A stretch of 64,000 nucleotides of DNA, from contig NZ_JAHLQG010000020.1 of NCBI RefSeq assembly GCF_018919065.1, positions 25,947 to 89,946 of the forward strand, written 5' to 3'. Origin of the DNA: Blautia sp. MSJ-9. Its GTDB lineage: Bacteria; Bacillota; Clostridia; Lachnospirales; Lachnospiraceae. Of this stretch, positions 37,197 through 44,988 are shown piece by piece. The translations under genes were made by a program, and so were the position numbers. A model generated the notes under the pieces. That model saw only the letters and a list, made by a program, of their open reading frames with translations. It was not told the origin of the DNA and did not search any database. Position 1 is the stretch's first letter. The number at the start of each line of letters is the position of its first letter.

Positions 37197-38076
37197 TTCA
37201 TCCGCTCCGGGATATGAGGAGATCGTCAGCTATGGTCCGAAGTGGTGGACAGAGTATAAAGAGATGGATGCCGTTTATATGTTTGAAGGGTGGCTCCTTG
37301 ATGTTCTGGCAAAGAAGATGGAGCAGGAGGTCAAAAACCTATATCCATCTCAGGCAGATTACCCTACGTTACTTATGTATGAGAAAATGCTACGTATTGA
37401 GCATGATACAGAGATAACGATAGAAGAACGGAGAAGAATTGTACAGGCATATTATTCCGGTACCGGACATTTAAGTAGGAGTGTTATCTTACAGCTTATA
37501 AAAGCATATACCGGACATGACGGCGAAGTGTTTTGGGATGGTCCGACATTGTGCATTGAATTTAATAATGATGAGGGCGAGTTTATTTCAATCGGTATTC
37601 TGCAGAAGGTTATCGAAAGAAGAATCCCTGCACATATTCCATTCCAGACCAGATGTACCTGCAGAGCCCGTTTGGGATTGGAGGTGAATACAGAGGTATG
37701 GAGAAAACGCTTTATATTGGCAGGCTTGCTTCCAGGCGTAAATATGGGATTAGGCATAGCCCGAGAAAATGTGATCTTGGAAACGGCGGCACAGGCGCTA
37801 AAAACGACATTCCCCGTTTCTGGAAACTCAGGAGAAAGCGGTACATATCCAAAAACCAGTTTGGAATTAGAGATTGCAAGTGAGAAATTATCTTTTGAAG
37901 TGCAGACAAAAGCACTAAATACGCAATATCCCATTGCCGGAAATTCTGGTGAGAGTGGGACATTTCCGAAACAAAGCACCAAATTGCAGAGCGCAGAGGA
38001 GAATATATCGCCCGGAATCAGTACAAAGAATTGGGCGGTATCATTTCCGGTATGTGGTGATGCATTGGGAATATAA
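37180..38076 (+). CDS. Tail protein XkdU-like (DUF2313/YmfQ) with C-terminal repeats
   Basis: 298 aa. The first ~170 residues (YGPKWWTEYKEMDAVYMFEGWLLDVLAKKMEQEVKNLYPSQAD...ITIEERRRIVQAYY) match YmfQ/XkdU. From about residue 196 come three imperfect ~38-residue repeats, each with (F/Y)P(V/I)xGNSGESGT(Y/F)PK, the last one truncated (FPVCGDALG). Start ATG 37180 lies within the upstream gene; a TTG 3 nt earlier is possible. Confidence 0.82.
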   Translation: MEIFYNSSAPGYEEIVSYGPKWWTEYKEMDAVYMFEGWLLDVLAKKMEQEVKNLYPSQADYPTLLMYEKMLRIEHDTEITIEERRRIVQAYYSGTGHLSRSVILQLIKAYTGHDGEVFWDGPTLCIEFNNDEGEFISIGILQKVIERRIPAHIPFQTRCTCRARLGLEVNTEVWRKRFILAGLLPGVNMGLGIARENVILETAAQALKTTFPVSGNSGESGTYPKTSLELEIASEKLSFEVQTKALNTQYPIAGNSGESGTFPKQSTKLQSAEENISPGISTKNWAVSFPVCGDALGI

Positions 38077-38097
38077 CGAAAGGAGGAGCCTGAAAGA

Positions 38098-38412
38098 ATG
38101 GCTTTACTTACAAGTGCTGCAATTCAGGGCTATTGTGATTATACAAGACGCAGGATTGCATATGCAAAATACAAGATAGGTTCGACCTATTATAAAGTGC
38201 CGATTGAATCGGTGAAAACTTCCTCGGCAGGAGTGGTGGAGATATCTTTCAAGATTGAGTTATCTTCTGGATCCGGGGAAGTATCAGAAGTGCAGCTGTA
38301 TGATACAGACAGTCAATTATGGCTTTCCAAGACAGAACGCTTAAAAATGGATTCTGTTGCGGAGGGCTTTTTGTATGTTGTGCAGTTGAACATTTCAGAA
38401 ATTATGTCATAG
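38098..38412 (+). CDS. Phage tail protein of unknown function, 104 aa
   Basis: ALLTSAAIQGYCDYTRRRIAYAKYKIGSTYYKVPIESV, then alternating beta strands (GVVEISFKIELSSGSGEVSEVQLYDTDSQLWLSK). Between XkdU and the DGR target; likely part of the tail tip or fibre. No named family recognised. Confidence 0.6.
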   Translation: MALLTSAAIQGYCDYTRRRIAYAKYKIGSTYYKVPIESVKTSSAGVVEISFKIELSSGSGEVSEVQLYDTDSQLWLSKTERLKMDSVAEGFLYVVQLNISEIMS

Positions 38413-38432
38413 CAGAAAGAAGGTGAAAAAAG

Positions 38433-38921
38433 ATGCGTGATCTTGTTGGATGGAAAGACCAGGTGTGTGAATTTCCAAATCGCTTCAAACATAATGTGGA
38501 TGGCGATAAGGTGACTTTAGAAAGGGATCCGGGCACTGTAAAACAGCAGGGTACTCCACAGAATGCAACCAATTTCAATACTATGGATTTAGCAGCTTTG
38601 GAGGCAATGCTGATGGCATCCGAAGCAACACGAATGTTGCTGAGACAGGATGAGGAATTAAAGGGAATCACGGGAGAAGTGATCGAGGCGACCTTGACGA
38701 ATAGTCAGGTATACCCTCATAACAACTCCACGCAAACCCTGAAACTTGTAACTCCGAGAAACACGAAGGATTATACCGTTACGGTTGAAGCTGTGAGTGT
38801 TACCGGGGGCGCTGTTGGTGAATTTGAGATCACCGACAAGTTACTGAACGGATTTAAGATCAAATACACTGGCTCTGCAACAAAAGTAGTAGTGCGGTGT
38901 TATGTAAGAGGAGGCATCTAA
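38433..38921 (+). CDS. Phage tail fibre-region protein, 162 aa
   Basis: The N-terminus WKDQVCEFPNRFKHNVDGDKVTLERDPGTVKQQGTPQNATNFNTMD is a recurrent motif at the start of clostridial phage tail-fibre proteins; the C-terminal half is a beta domain (QTLKLVTPRNTKDYTVTVEAVSV...KVVVRCYVRGGI). Probably links the baseplate to the receptor-binding tip. Confidence 0.65.
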   Translation: MRDLVGWKDQVCEFPNRFKHNVDGDKVTLERDPGTVKQQGTPQNATNFNTMDLAALEAMLMASEATRMLLRQDEELKGITGEVIEATLTNSQVYPHNNSTQTLKLVTPRNTKDYTVTVEAVSVTGGAVGEFEITDKLLNGFKIKYTGSATKVVVRCYVRGGI

Positions 38922-38922
38922 A

Positions 38923-39093
38923 ATGGCAAATGTAATTATTCCGAATCAGGAGAGACGGGCAGAAGCAGAACACATTATGAAATCCTATGGAGTAGACAGA
39001 AGTGATCCTGCAATGAGAGAGGCAGCAGAGGTGACCGCTGCGAGAACAAATGAAACAATCAGGATGGCTGGGAACAGGAGGAAATATTACTGA
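38923..39093 (+). CDS. Small phage protein, 56 aa
   Basis: MANVIIPNQERRAEAEHIMKSYG...NRRKYY, charged and helical, site AAGAGGAGG. Its stop overlaps the next start (TGATGA). Small helical proteins often sit next to fibre genes as chaperones; role here unknown. Confidence 0.65.
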   Translation: MANVIIPNQERRAEAEHIMKSYGVDRSDPAMREAAEVTAARTNETIRMAGNRRKYY

Positions 39094-39458
39094 TGAAGGT
39101 TATTAAAAAGCCAGAAAATGGCAAAAAATTTGTGGAATACGAAGTTGATGGCAAATCTATCGACTTTGGTGATGGTGAACTCACAATCCGTGTTGACAAA
39201 AAAGAGAGGGACTATGAAGTGCCAATTGATATTTGTCAGGATTATACCGGGGGCTTGGTTATGGGGGCCAGTGCAGGCGATAAATATGTAGCGCAGCTTA
39301 TTATCCCGGCAAGAGAATATACAGAAACAGAAAAAGAGAATCCGGCGTACAATCCGGAAGATGAAAATGGAACCGAGCAGCAGACCATTATGGAACGCAA
39401 TCCGGTTCCTTTTTCTATGGACAAATGTACACTGATCTTATGGGAAATGGAGGAATAG
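39093..39458 (+). CDS. Phage tail-tip region protein, 121 aa
   Basis: Beta-rich acidic protein: FVEYEVDGKSIDFGDGELTIRVDKKERDYEVPIDICQDYTGGLVMGASAGDKYVAQLIIPAREYTE, ending ILWEMEE. Directly before the DGR target; probably structural or a fibre partner. No family named. Confidence 0.6.
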   Translation: MKVIKKPENGKKFVEYEVDGKSIDFGDGELTIRVDKKERDYEVPIDICQDYTGGLVMGASAGDKYVAQLIIPAREYTETEKENPAYNPEDENGTEQQTIMERNPVPFSMDKCTLILWEMEE

Positions 39459-39461
39459 CAA

Positions 39462-40505
39462 ATGCCGAATTTTGATGATCTCAAATTATCTATTGAAGCA
39501 CTTTCCGGGGGAAAGAACACGGTATTGTTTGACGATTTAGGAATGCCGTCAATCATGGTTCCGTTTCCCAAGATGAAAATGTCTGATCTGATTACAGGAG
39601 GAAGTGAGAATGTCCACCCTGCATTCATAATCAATGGAGTGGAGAAAGACGTACTGTATGTTTCTAAATTTCAGAATATTGTCCTGAATGAACGTGCGTA
39701 TTCCCTTCCGATGCGTGATCCGAGAGCAAGCGTCAATTTCGATCAGGCAGTAAATTTCTGCCGGAATAAAGGTAAAAGTTGGGGACTTATGCCGTATGCA
39801 TTATGGAGTGCAATTGCATTATGGTGCAGGAAGAACAGCACAATGCCACGAGGAAATAACAATTACGGATGCGATCATGCGTACACTCATGAAAAAGGTG
39901 TTCCGACTTATTACGAAAGTGGCAAGATTGCAAGATGTGCGACTGGATCAGGACCGAATACATGGAGTCATAACTGGATGCCTGACGGAATCTTTGACCT
40001 GAACGGTAATGTTTGGGAATGGTGTGCAGGTATGCGTCTGGTAAATGGAGAGATTCAGGTCATTCCATATTCAAACTGCATGTCACCCGATGTAAGCCTT
40101 GGTGCAAGTTCTACATTTTGGAAAGCGATTGCTGCAGATGGCTCACTGGTTGAACCGGGCACTGCCGGCACTCTGAAATGGGACGTTGTATCTGGAAAGA
40201 TTCAGCTCACAAAAGGGGATATCACACCAAAAGATCAGGGTAACTGGTTACCGTATAATAATATGACTTTAGGTGATGGGCTTACGGTGGTACCTGAATT
40301 GGCAAAAGCTCTGCTCCTGTATCCAGATGAGCCGAACGGAGATTACGGTGGAGATTATCATGGAGTGAATACCTCTGGTGAGCGTTTGCCGATTTGTGGT
40401 GGGGGCTGGGACGGCACTGGCACTTCCGGCGTTTTCTACGTCAACTCGTACAATTCTCGTTCGAACTCCGACTCGAGCATCGGCTTGCGCTCCGCTTCTG
40501 AATAA
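39462..40505 (+). CDS. DGR target: variable tail-tip protein with C-type-lectin/FGE-like fold
   Basis: 347 aa. The C-terminal domain has formylglycine-generating-enzyme-like motifs (FDLNGNVWEWCAG; GERLPICGGGW) used by DGR variable proteins. The variable repeat spans codons 307-346 and ends at RSASE-stop. Compared with the template, residues 315, 317, 318, 326, 330, 337, 338 and 339 are changed by adenine substitutions, most of them from AAC codons. It follows baseplate and fibre genes, so it is probably the receptor-binding tip, with ligand specificity altered by the retroelement. The ligand is unknown. Confidence 0.9.
   Translation: MPNFDDLKLSIEALSGGKNTVLFDDLGMPSIMVPFPKMKMSDLITGGSENVHPAFIINGVEKDVLYVSKFQNIVLNERAYSLPMRDPRASVNFDQAVNFCRNKGKSWGLMPYALWSAIALWCRKNSTMPRGNNNYGCDHAYTHEKGVPTYYESGKIARCATGSGPNTWSHNWMPDGIFDLNGNVWEWCAGMRLVNGEIQVIPYSNCMSPDVSLGASSTFWKAIAADGSLVEPGTAGTLKWDVVSGKIQLTKGDITPKDQGNWLPYNNMTLGDGLTVVPELAKALLLYPDEPNGDYGGDYHGVNTSGERLPICGGGWDGTGTSGVFYVNSYNSRSNSDSSIGLRSASE
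40381..40498 (+). repeat. DGR variable repeat (VR)
   Basis: 118 bp colinear with 41051-41168 (offset 670), no gaps. Ten differences: at nine the template has A (VR positions 40404, 40410, 40413, 40414, 40437, 40449, 40470, 40473, 40477) and one is template T to C (40447). The last ~21 bases, CGGCTTGCGCTCCGCTTC and flank, are identical and GC-rich, matching the place of the initiation-of-mutagenic-homing element. Confidence 0.95.
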
Positions 40506-40527
40506 CTGTAACACTGCGTAACTGTTC

Positions 40528-40547
40528 TGCCCTGCGGTAGCAGGGCA
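40528..40547. promoter_or_regulatory. Hairpin/cruciform downstream of VR
   Basis: TGCCCTGC-GGTA-GCAGGGCA: a perfect 8-bp stem with a GGTA tetraloop, 30 bp after the VR and with no T tract, so not a terminator. Comparable 8-bp stem, 4-nt loop structures follow the IMH in other phage DGRs and enhance retrohoming. Confidence 0.75.
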
Positions 40548-40572
40548 TTAAAAAATTGGAGGCTGTGGAAAT

Positions 40573-41025
40573 ATGGAGGATAGCCAAAATACTGGAACTG
40601 TCGCGAAAGATTATTCTTTCCAGATTCTTCAGAAGGTCGAAGATATGATGGTCTATGCATATCCAATTGTTATGAGGTGGAGTGTTGCAGAGAAGTACGC
40701 CATCGGAAATGATCTCATGGATTGCATGAAAAAGATGCTGCGGCTTGCGGTTGATATTGCAGAAAAATATTACAAGAAAACAACACTTGGGGATTTCGAC
40801 AGAGAGAATAAGACATTACAAAAATATATCAAAGTGGCTTACCGGATTAGAGTTTTGAAAGGGATATCCAGCTATAAAGAATGGACGAACCGCTCAGAAG
40901 AGATAGGCAGAATGCTTGGAGGGTATATCAATACAGTAAATGGAGAAAATTCTGTTGCTGAAAATACGGCTACTCAGCAGCGGAAATCCTCAGGATATGG
41001 AAACGGCCGATATAAGAGACATTAA
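40573..41025 (+). CDS. avd: DGR accessory variability determinant (Avd)
   Basis: 150 aa four-helix-bundle-type protein: DYSFQILQKVEDMMVYAYPIVMRWSVAEKYAIGNDLMDCMKKMLRLAVDIAEKYYKKTTLGDFDRENKTLQKYIKVAYRIRVLKGISSYKEWTNRSEEIGRMLGGYI is typical of Avd. Avd pentamers bind the reverse transcriptase and template RNA and are needed for cDNA synthesis. Basic tail (GNGRYKRH). GGAGG-type site in the gap after the VR hairpin. Confidence 0.92.
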   Translation: MEDSQNTGTVAKDYSFQILQKVEDMMVYAYPIVMRWSVAEKYAIGNDLMDCMKKMLRLAVDIAEKYYKKTTLGDFDRENKTLQKYIKVAYRIRVLKGISSYKEWTNRSEEIGRMLGGYINTVNGENSVAENTATQQRKSSGYGNGRYKRH

Positions 41026-41050
41026 ATTGTTTTCTTTGGGAACGGGTTAT

Positions 41051-41168
41051 AGCGTTTGCCGATTTGTGGTGGGAGCTGGAACAACACTGGCACTTCCGGC
41101 GTTTTCAACGTCAACTTGAACAATTCTCGTTCGAACTCCAACACGAACATCGGCTTGCGCTCCGCTTC
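41051..41168 (+). ncRNA. DGR template repeat (TR) region
   Basis: Non-coding template in the avd-RT gap, transcribed with avd and used by the RT for adenine-specific mutagenic cDNA synthesis. It is rich in AAC codons in the target frame (GGSWNNTGTSGVFNVNLNNSR). The gap 41026-41375 contains it plus a further ~200 nt that probably folds as the downstream template-RNA structure needed for priming. A 107-codon frame across this gap is fortuitous. Confidence 0.93.
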
Positions 41169-41375
41169 ACCCTTGTATGCCAGAATCGGGAACTCCAAGG
41201 ACTACCGACAGTGTGAGGGGATAAAGGAATCCGTTTCCGCTCCGGCTGAAAAGCAGGAGAAAAATGTCACTATATTGACAGCGTTGAGCGGATATAGCGA
41301 CAGTTGTGGAGGCCGCGAGTACCAGATGGGAAAGCCGTTAAACACAACAAAATACAAAAAAATAAGGGGAATTAA

Positions 41376-42515
41376 ATGAAAATCAAGCAGGTTTTTGATT
41401 TGATATTCTCTGACGAAAATCTGTATGAGGCGATTCAGGATGCATCTCAAGGCAGGAGATATAACAGGGATGTTCTGCGTGTTCAGTATGATATCTGGAA
41501 TGTTATCAGGAAGATACAGCAGGACGTGAAATCAGGTGAATATAAAATTGATAAGTATTTTATCTTTTATGTGTATGAGCCTAAAAAGAGAATGATCATG
41601 TCGATTTCATTTTACCATCGCATTATACAATGGGCGATATATCGTGTTGTAAATCCTATGCTGGTAAAAGGATACATTAAAGATTCTTATGGATGCGTAC
41701 CTGGCAAAGGTTCCCTTGCCGCTATGGAAAGGCTGCGATACTGGCTAAAATTCGTAGAGCATAAGCCCGGTACATGGTATTACCTCAAATTGGATATTAG
41801 TAAATATTTTTATCGGATATCCCATGAGGTATTGAAAGAATTACTTGCAAAGAAAATAAAAGATCAACGACTTTTACAGATTCTGTATAACATTATTGAA
41901 TGCGAACATACACCATTTGGATTACCGCCCGGAAAGGGACCAGGCGAGGTACCTTTGGAGGAAAGGCTTTTTGATGTTGGAATGCCTGCTGGAAATCTAT
42001 TGTCACAGGTATTTGCAAATGTGTATCTGGATGTACTGGATCAGTTCTGCAAAAGGACGTTGGGAATCAATTTCTATGTCAGATATATGGACGATATTAT
42101 TATTCTGTCTGACAGCAAACTCCAGCTTCATGCATGGAAAGCTGAAATTGAGAGATTTGTTGAGACGCAATTGCGGTTATCTTTGAATCAGAAAACTTGT
42201 ATACGTCCAATATCTCAGGGCATAGAGTTTGTGGGCTATCGGATATGGCCGCACTATGTAACTGTCAGAAAGAGCACTACATTGCAGATGAAACGAAATC
42301 TTAAAAGAAAAGTTCAAGAATATAATGCAGGCTTGATCGAGAGGGATGTGGTTACCGCAACATTAATGTCCTATTTAGGAATACTGGATCACTGCGATTG
42401 TAAGCAGTTCAGAAAAGATTTAATTGAGTCAGTTGTACTTAGTAAAAATAGCAACGCAGGAGAAGTTGCCTATGAAATTGAAAATTATTGCGAAGCTATG
42501 GTCTGCGGTTTATGA
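41376..42515 (+). CDS. DGR reverse transcriptase
   Basis: 379 aa. Retron/group II-like RT with fingers motifs (YDIWNVIRKIQQDVKSGEYKIDKYFIF; KKRMIMSISFYHRIIQWAI), the DGR-type motif 4 GMPAGNLLSQVFANVYL, and catalytic YMDD at residues 237-240 in FYVRYMDDIIILSD. AAGGGGAA precedes the ATG. All catalytic motifs look intact. Confidence 0.96.
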   Translation: MKIKQVFDLIFSDENLYEAIQDASQGRRYNRDVLRVQYDIWNVIRKIQQDVKSGEYKIDKYFIFYVYEPKKRMIMSISFYHRIIQWAIYRVVNPMLVKGYIKDSYGCVPGKGSLAAMERLRYWLKFVEHKPGTWYYLKLDISKYFYRISHEVLKELLAKKIKDQRLLQILYNIIECEHTPFGLPPGKGPGEVPLEERLFDVGMPAGNLLSQVFANVYLDVLDQFCKRTLGINFYVRYMDDIIILSDSKLQLHAWKAEIERFVETQLRLSLNQKTCIRPISQGIEFVGYRIWPHYVTVRKSTTLQMKRNLKRKVQEYNAGLIERDVVTATLMSYLGILDHCDCKQFRKDLIESVVLSKNSNAGEVAYEIENYCEAMVCGL

Positions 42516-42660
42516 TCTCTTGTTCTATATTGATGGGAAATCAGAGAAAAGTATTGAACAGATACATAATGATCTTGACGTGATAGAAGTTATGTGCCGC
42601 CCATATGCCGAGCTGTATGATCTGGAAATGCCAGAAGAAAGGGGTGGGGAAAATGAATGA
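42472..42660 (+). CDS. Small phage protein, 62 aa
   Basis: MKLKIIAKLWSAVYDLLFYIDGKSEKSIEQIHNDLDVIEVMCRPYAELYDLEMPEERGGENE. It overlaps the RT 3' end and the next gene, with an AGGAG site. Helical, acidic tail. Common near lysis genes of clostridial phages; unknown role. Confidence 0.6.
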   Translation: MKLKIIAKLWSAVYDLLFYIDGKSEKSIEQIHNDLDVIEVMCRPYAELYDLEMPEERGGENE

Positions 42661-42961
42661 ATACATTTCTCGTGAAGAGCACAAAGAGTTTTGCGCAAGA
42701 CTGGATGCCGAGAACACCAGACAGAACAGGAGAATTGAACTCTTGGAAGAGACAACCAAGCAGATTTCCGAGCTGACATCCTCCGTACAGACGCTTGCAT
42801 TGTCTGTGAAGAATATGGTGGAGGAACAGAGCCGGCAGGGAAAACGACTTGAGACGTTGGAAAACCGGGATGGCGAGATGTGGAGAAAGGTTACAGGATA
42901 TGTACTGACAACCGTTATCGGAATTATTGTCGGATTCCTGGCAAAGCAGATCGGATTCTGA
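42653..42961 (+). CDS. XhlA-like haemolysin/holin-associated protein
   Basis: 102 aa. Start MNEYISREEHKEFCARLD after AGGGGTGGGG. Coiled coil (TRQNRRIELLEETTKQISELTSSVQTLALSVKNMVEEQSRQGKRLETLE) followed by one C-terminal membrane segment (VTGYVLTTVIGIIVGFLA), the XhlA layout. It acts with the holin in PBSX lysis. Confidence 0.78.
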   Translation: MNEYISREEHKEFCARLDAENTRQNRRIELLEETTKQISELTSSVQTLALSVKNMVEEQSRQGKRLETLENRDGEMWRKVTGYVLTTVIGIIVGFLAKQIGF

Positions 42962-42962
42962 T

Positions 42963-42983
42963 TTATCCACAATTTTATCCACA
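42963..42983 (+). promoter_or_regulatory. Two consensus DnaA boxes
   Basis: TTATCCACA at 42963-42971 and again at 42975-42983, both perfect matches to the bacterial DnaA box, 12 bp start to start. They lie directly after the XhlA-like stop codon in a non-coding gap (42962-43206) that also carries an operator copy. Confidence 0.55.
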
Positions 42984-43014
42984 AACTCACAAAGTTGAAT
43001 TGTAAAATACGTAA

Positions 43015-43030
43015 ACTCATTTATTTGAGC
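43015..43030. promoter_or_regulatory. Operator copy upstream of holin
   Basis: ACTCA-TTTATT-TGAGC, matching the 16-bp prophage operator. It lies in the gap before the holin gene, 32 bp after the DnaA boxes. The rest of the gap has only a doubtful 24-38 codon basic frame ending at 43219. Confidence 0.55.
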
Positions 43031-43206
43031 GTTTGGCGGCTTGTATATATGTATGTGAGGAAATGTTAGGGTAAGTGTTTTAAATTCGTGCATGAGCCTG
43101 CTACGAATGTTCAACGGCATGTTAAGCATGGGAGTGGATGTGAAAATGCAGGACAAGAAGAAAACACATAGCAAAATCAAAGTGAAGAAATGGAGGACAA
43201 GGAACA

Positions 43207-43524
43207 ATGATGAATCTTGAAACATTTTTATTATTACTGATGATTGTATCTGTATTGACCGGATTAGTAACAGAGGGAATCAAGAAGTTACTGGACGAGG
43301 GTGAAAAGGTATACCATCCGACTCTGCTTGCTGGTGTGATTGCAGTAGTACTGTCAGTAGCAGTAGGAGCTGGATATATAATCCTTACAGAAGCCGCGAT
43401 AAACGGAAAGATGGCAGTGATCCTGATTGCATTAGTATTATTATCCTGGCTGTCAGCAACGGTAGGATATGATAAAGTCATTCAGTCAATTGGCCAGATT
43501 AAATTTCCAGATAAAGACGAGTAA
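43207..43524 (+). CDS. Holin
   Basis: 105 aa with three hydrophobic segments (FLLLLMIVSVLTGLVTEGI; TLLAGVIAVVLSVAVGAGYIIL; MAVILIALVLLSWLSATVGY) and a charged C-terminus (KFPDKDE). Size, position before the endolysin and topology fit a holin that permeabilises the membrane for lysis. An ATGATG pair gives two possible starts. Confidence 0.8.
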   Translation: MMNLETFLLLLMIVSVLTGLVTEGIKKLLDEGEKVYHPTLLAGVIAVVLSVAVGAGYIILTEAAINGKMAVILIALVLLSWLSATVGYDKVIQSIGQIKFPDKDE

Positions 43525-43567
43525 CCGGGAGCCTGTTTAAAGGCTCTTTTTTTAGTGGGGTGAGTTT

Positions 43568-44950
43568 ATGAATAAACAAAATGTAACCGTACTTAGAAAA
43601 ATCTTATATGCAGTGGAATCAGGTGACCAGATATACGGAAGACAGGATTATTCGGCTTTTGCAGGAGTTGGAGCAAATTGCGATAACGAGAAAGCAATCA
43701 CGATTGGTGCGGGACAATGGTATGCAGACGAGGCGAAAGAACTGTTATACAGGATCCAGAGAGGAAATCCAAAACTGTTCAAAGATATGGATACGGCAAA
43801 TCTGGAAGCTGATCTTCTGATGAAAAGCTGGTCTGCGTATGGAGTGAGTGCTGGATCAGAAAAGGGAAAATGTATCGTAGAAATTATCAGTACCAGTCAT
43901 GGTAAGCAATGTCAGGATACGTATATGGAGGAGCAGATTCAGGAATATGCTGAGAGCATTACAAAAACATATGGAGCCATGCCGGACTCTGCAATGATGG
44001 AGTGTATAAATATTATCCACCAGGGAGGCGATGCGGCATTAAAAAGAATCTTGGCAAAAACAGTAAAACCATATACAGCAGAGAAGATTTATGCAATTCT
44101 CTGTCAGGACCCGGAAGACCCGTTCCCGAATCAAGTTGGAGATTATGAAAGCAGGCAGACTGCGGTTATCGATATGATTCGAAAATATGCAGAAGATACA
44201 GACAAGAAAGAAGGTGCAGAAATGACAAAGACAGAAAAAGCAATTCAGCAGATGGAAAGTTGGGCGAATGATGATTCCCATGGTTATGATCAGGACTACC
44301 GTTGGGGAGAAAAAGGAGATTTTGACTGTTCTTCAGCAGTGATTCAGTCATGGCAGAATGCAGGAGTCCCAGTTAAAGCCAGCGGTGCAACATATACAGG
44401 AGATATGAAAAACGTATTCCTGAAGAACGGCTTCAAAGATGTTACTGCCTCCGTGAATGTTAAAACAGGATCCGGGCTTCAGCGAGGAGATGTACTGCTT
44501 AACGAAGCTAAACATGTAGCGATGTACTGTGGAAACGGAAAAGAAGTAGAAGCCTCGATCAATGAGAAGGGAACCGCGCACGGAGGGCAACCGGGAGATC
44601 AGACAGGAAAAGAGTTCTTGATCCGAAGCTACAGAAATTATCCATGGAATTGTGTTTTACGGTATGCTGGAGATCAGACCGTGACAGCGACCACTTCTGT
44701 AGAGAAAAAACAGAACACCGTTGCCTATGTTGCGAGATTTACGAAAGACTGTAAGTGTTATACTGCCAGTGATGCTACAAAGCAGTCAAAATTATTCCCG
44801 ATGTTGAAGAAAAACAGCGTTGTGGATGTAATGAAGTACATAGAAAAAGACTCTGCAGGAAAGAAGTGGTATTTTGTGAGAATCCCATATCCAAATGCTG
44901 AGGGATTTGTAAGAGAATTTGTTCCGGCAGGATATTTCAAAAGACTGTAG
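43568..44950 (+). CDS. Two-domain endolysin with SH3-type C-terminus
   Basis: 460 aa. Residues 1-200 are a lysozyme-like/muramidase-type domain (LRKILYAVESGDQIYGRQDYSAFAG...AITIGAGQWYADEAKELLYRI); residues about 225-375 are an NlpC/P60-type peptidase (QDYRWGEKGDFDCSSAVIQSWQNAGVPV with the catalytic Cys, NEAKHVAMYCGNGKEVEAS with His); residues about 395-460 are an SH3-like wall-binding part (YVARFTKDCKCYTASD...WYFVRIPYPNAEGFVREFVP). Two cutting activities, glycan and peptide, are inferred. Confidence 0.85.
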   Translation: MNKQNVTVLRKILYAVESGDQIYGRQDYSAFAGVGANCDNEKAITIGAGQWYADEAKELLYRIQRGNPKLFKDMDTANLEADLLMKSWSAYGVSAGSEKGKCIVEIISTSHGKQCQDTYMEEQIQEYAESITKTYGAMPDSAMMECINIIHQGGDAALKRILAKTVKPYTAEKIYAILCQDPEDPFPNQVGDYESRQTAVIDMIRKYAEDTDKKEGAEMTKTEKAIQQMESWANDDSHGYDQDYRWGEKGDFDCSSAVIQSWQNAGVPVKASGATYTGDMKNVFLKNGFKDVTASVNVKTGSGLQRGDVLLNEAKHVAMYCGNGKEVEASINEKGTAHGGQPGDQTGKEFLIRSYRNYPWNCVLRYAGDQTVTATTSVEKKQNTVAYVARFTKDCKCYTASDATKQSKLFPMLKKNSVVDVMKYIEKDSAGKKWYFVRIPYPNAEGFVREFVPAGYFKRL

Positions 44951-44988
44951 AAAATATTCCAGAAATGTGGTAACATGATTTTGCTGCG

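Noticed and set aside
41056..41379. 107-codon frame over the DGR template repeat
   Set aside because: Its first part is the template copy of the target C-terminus; it has no ribosome binding site and is the non-coding TR region.
43107..43219. Short basic frame between XhlA-like and holin genes
   Set aside because: 24-38 codons depending on start, no clear Shine-Dalgarno and low complexity; not supported.
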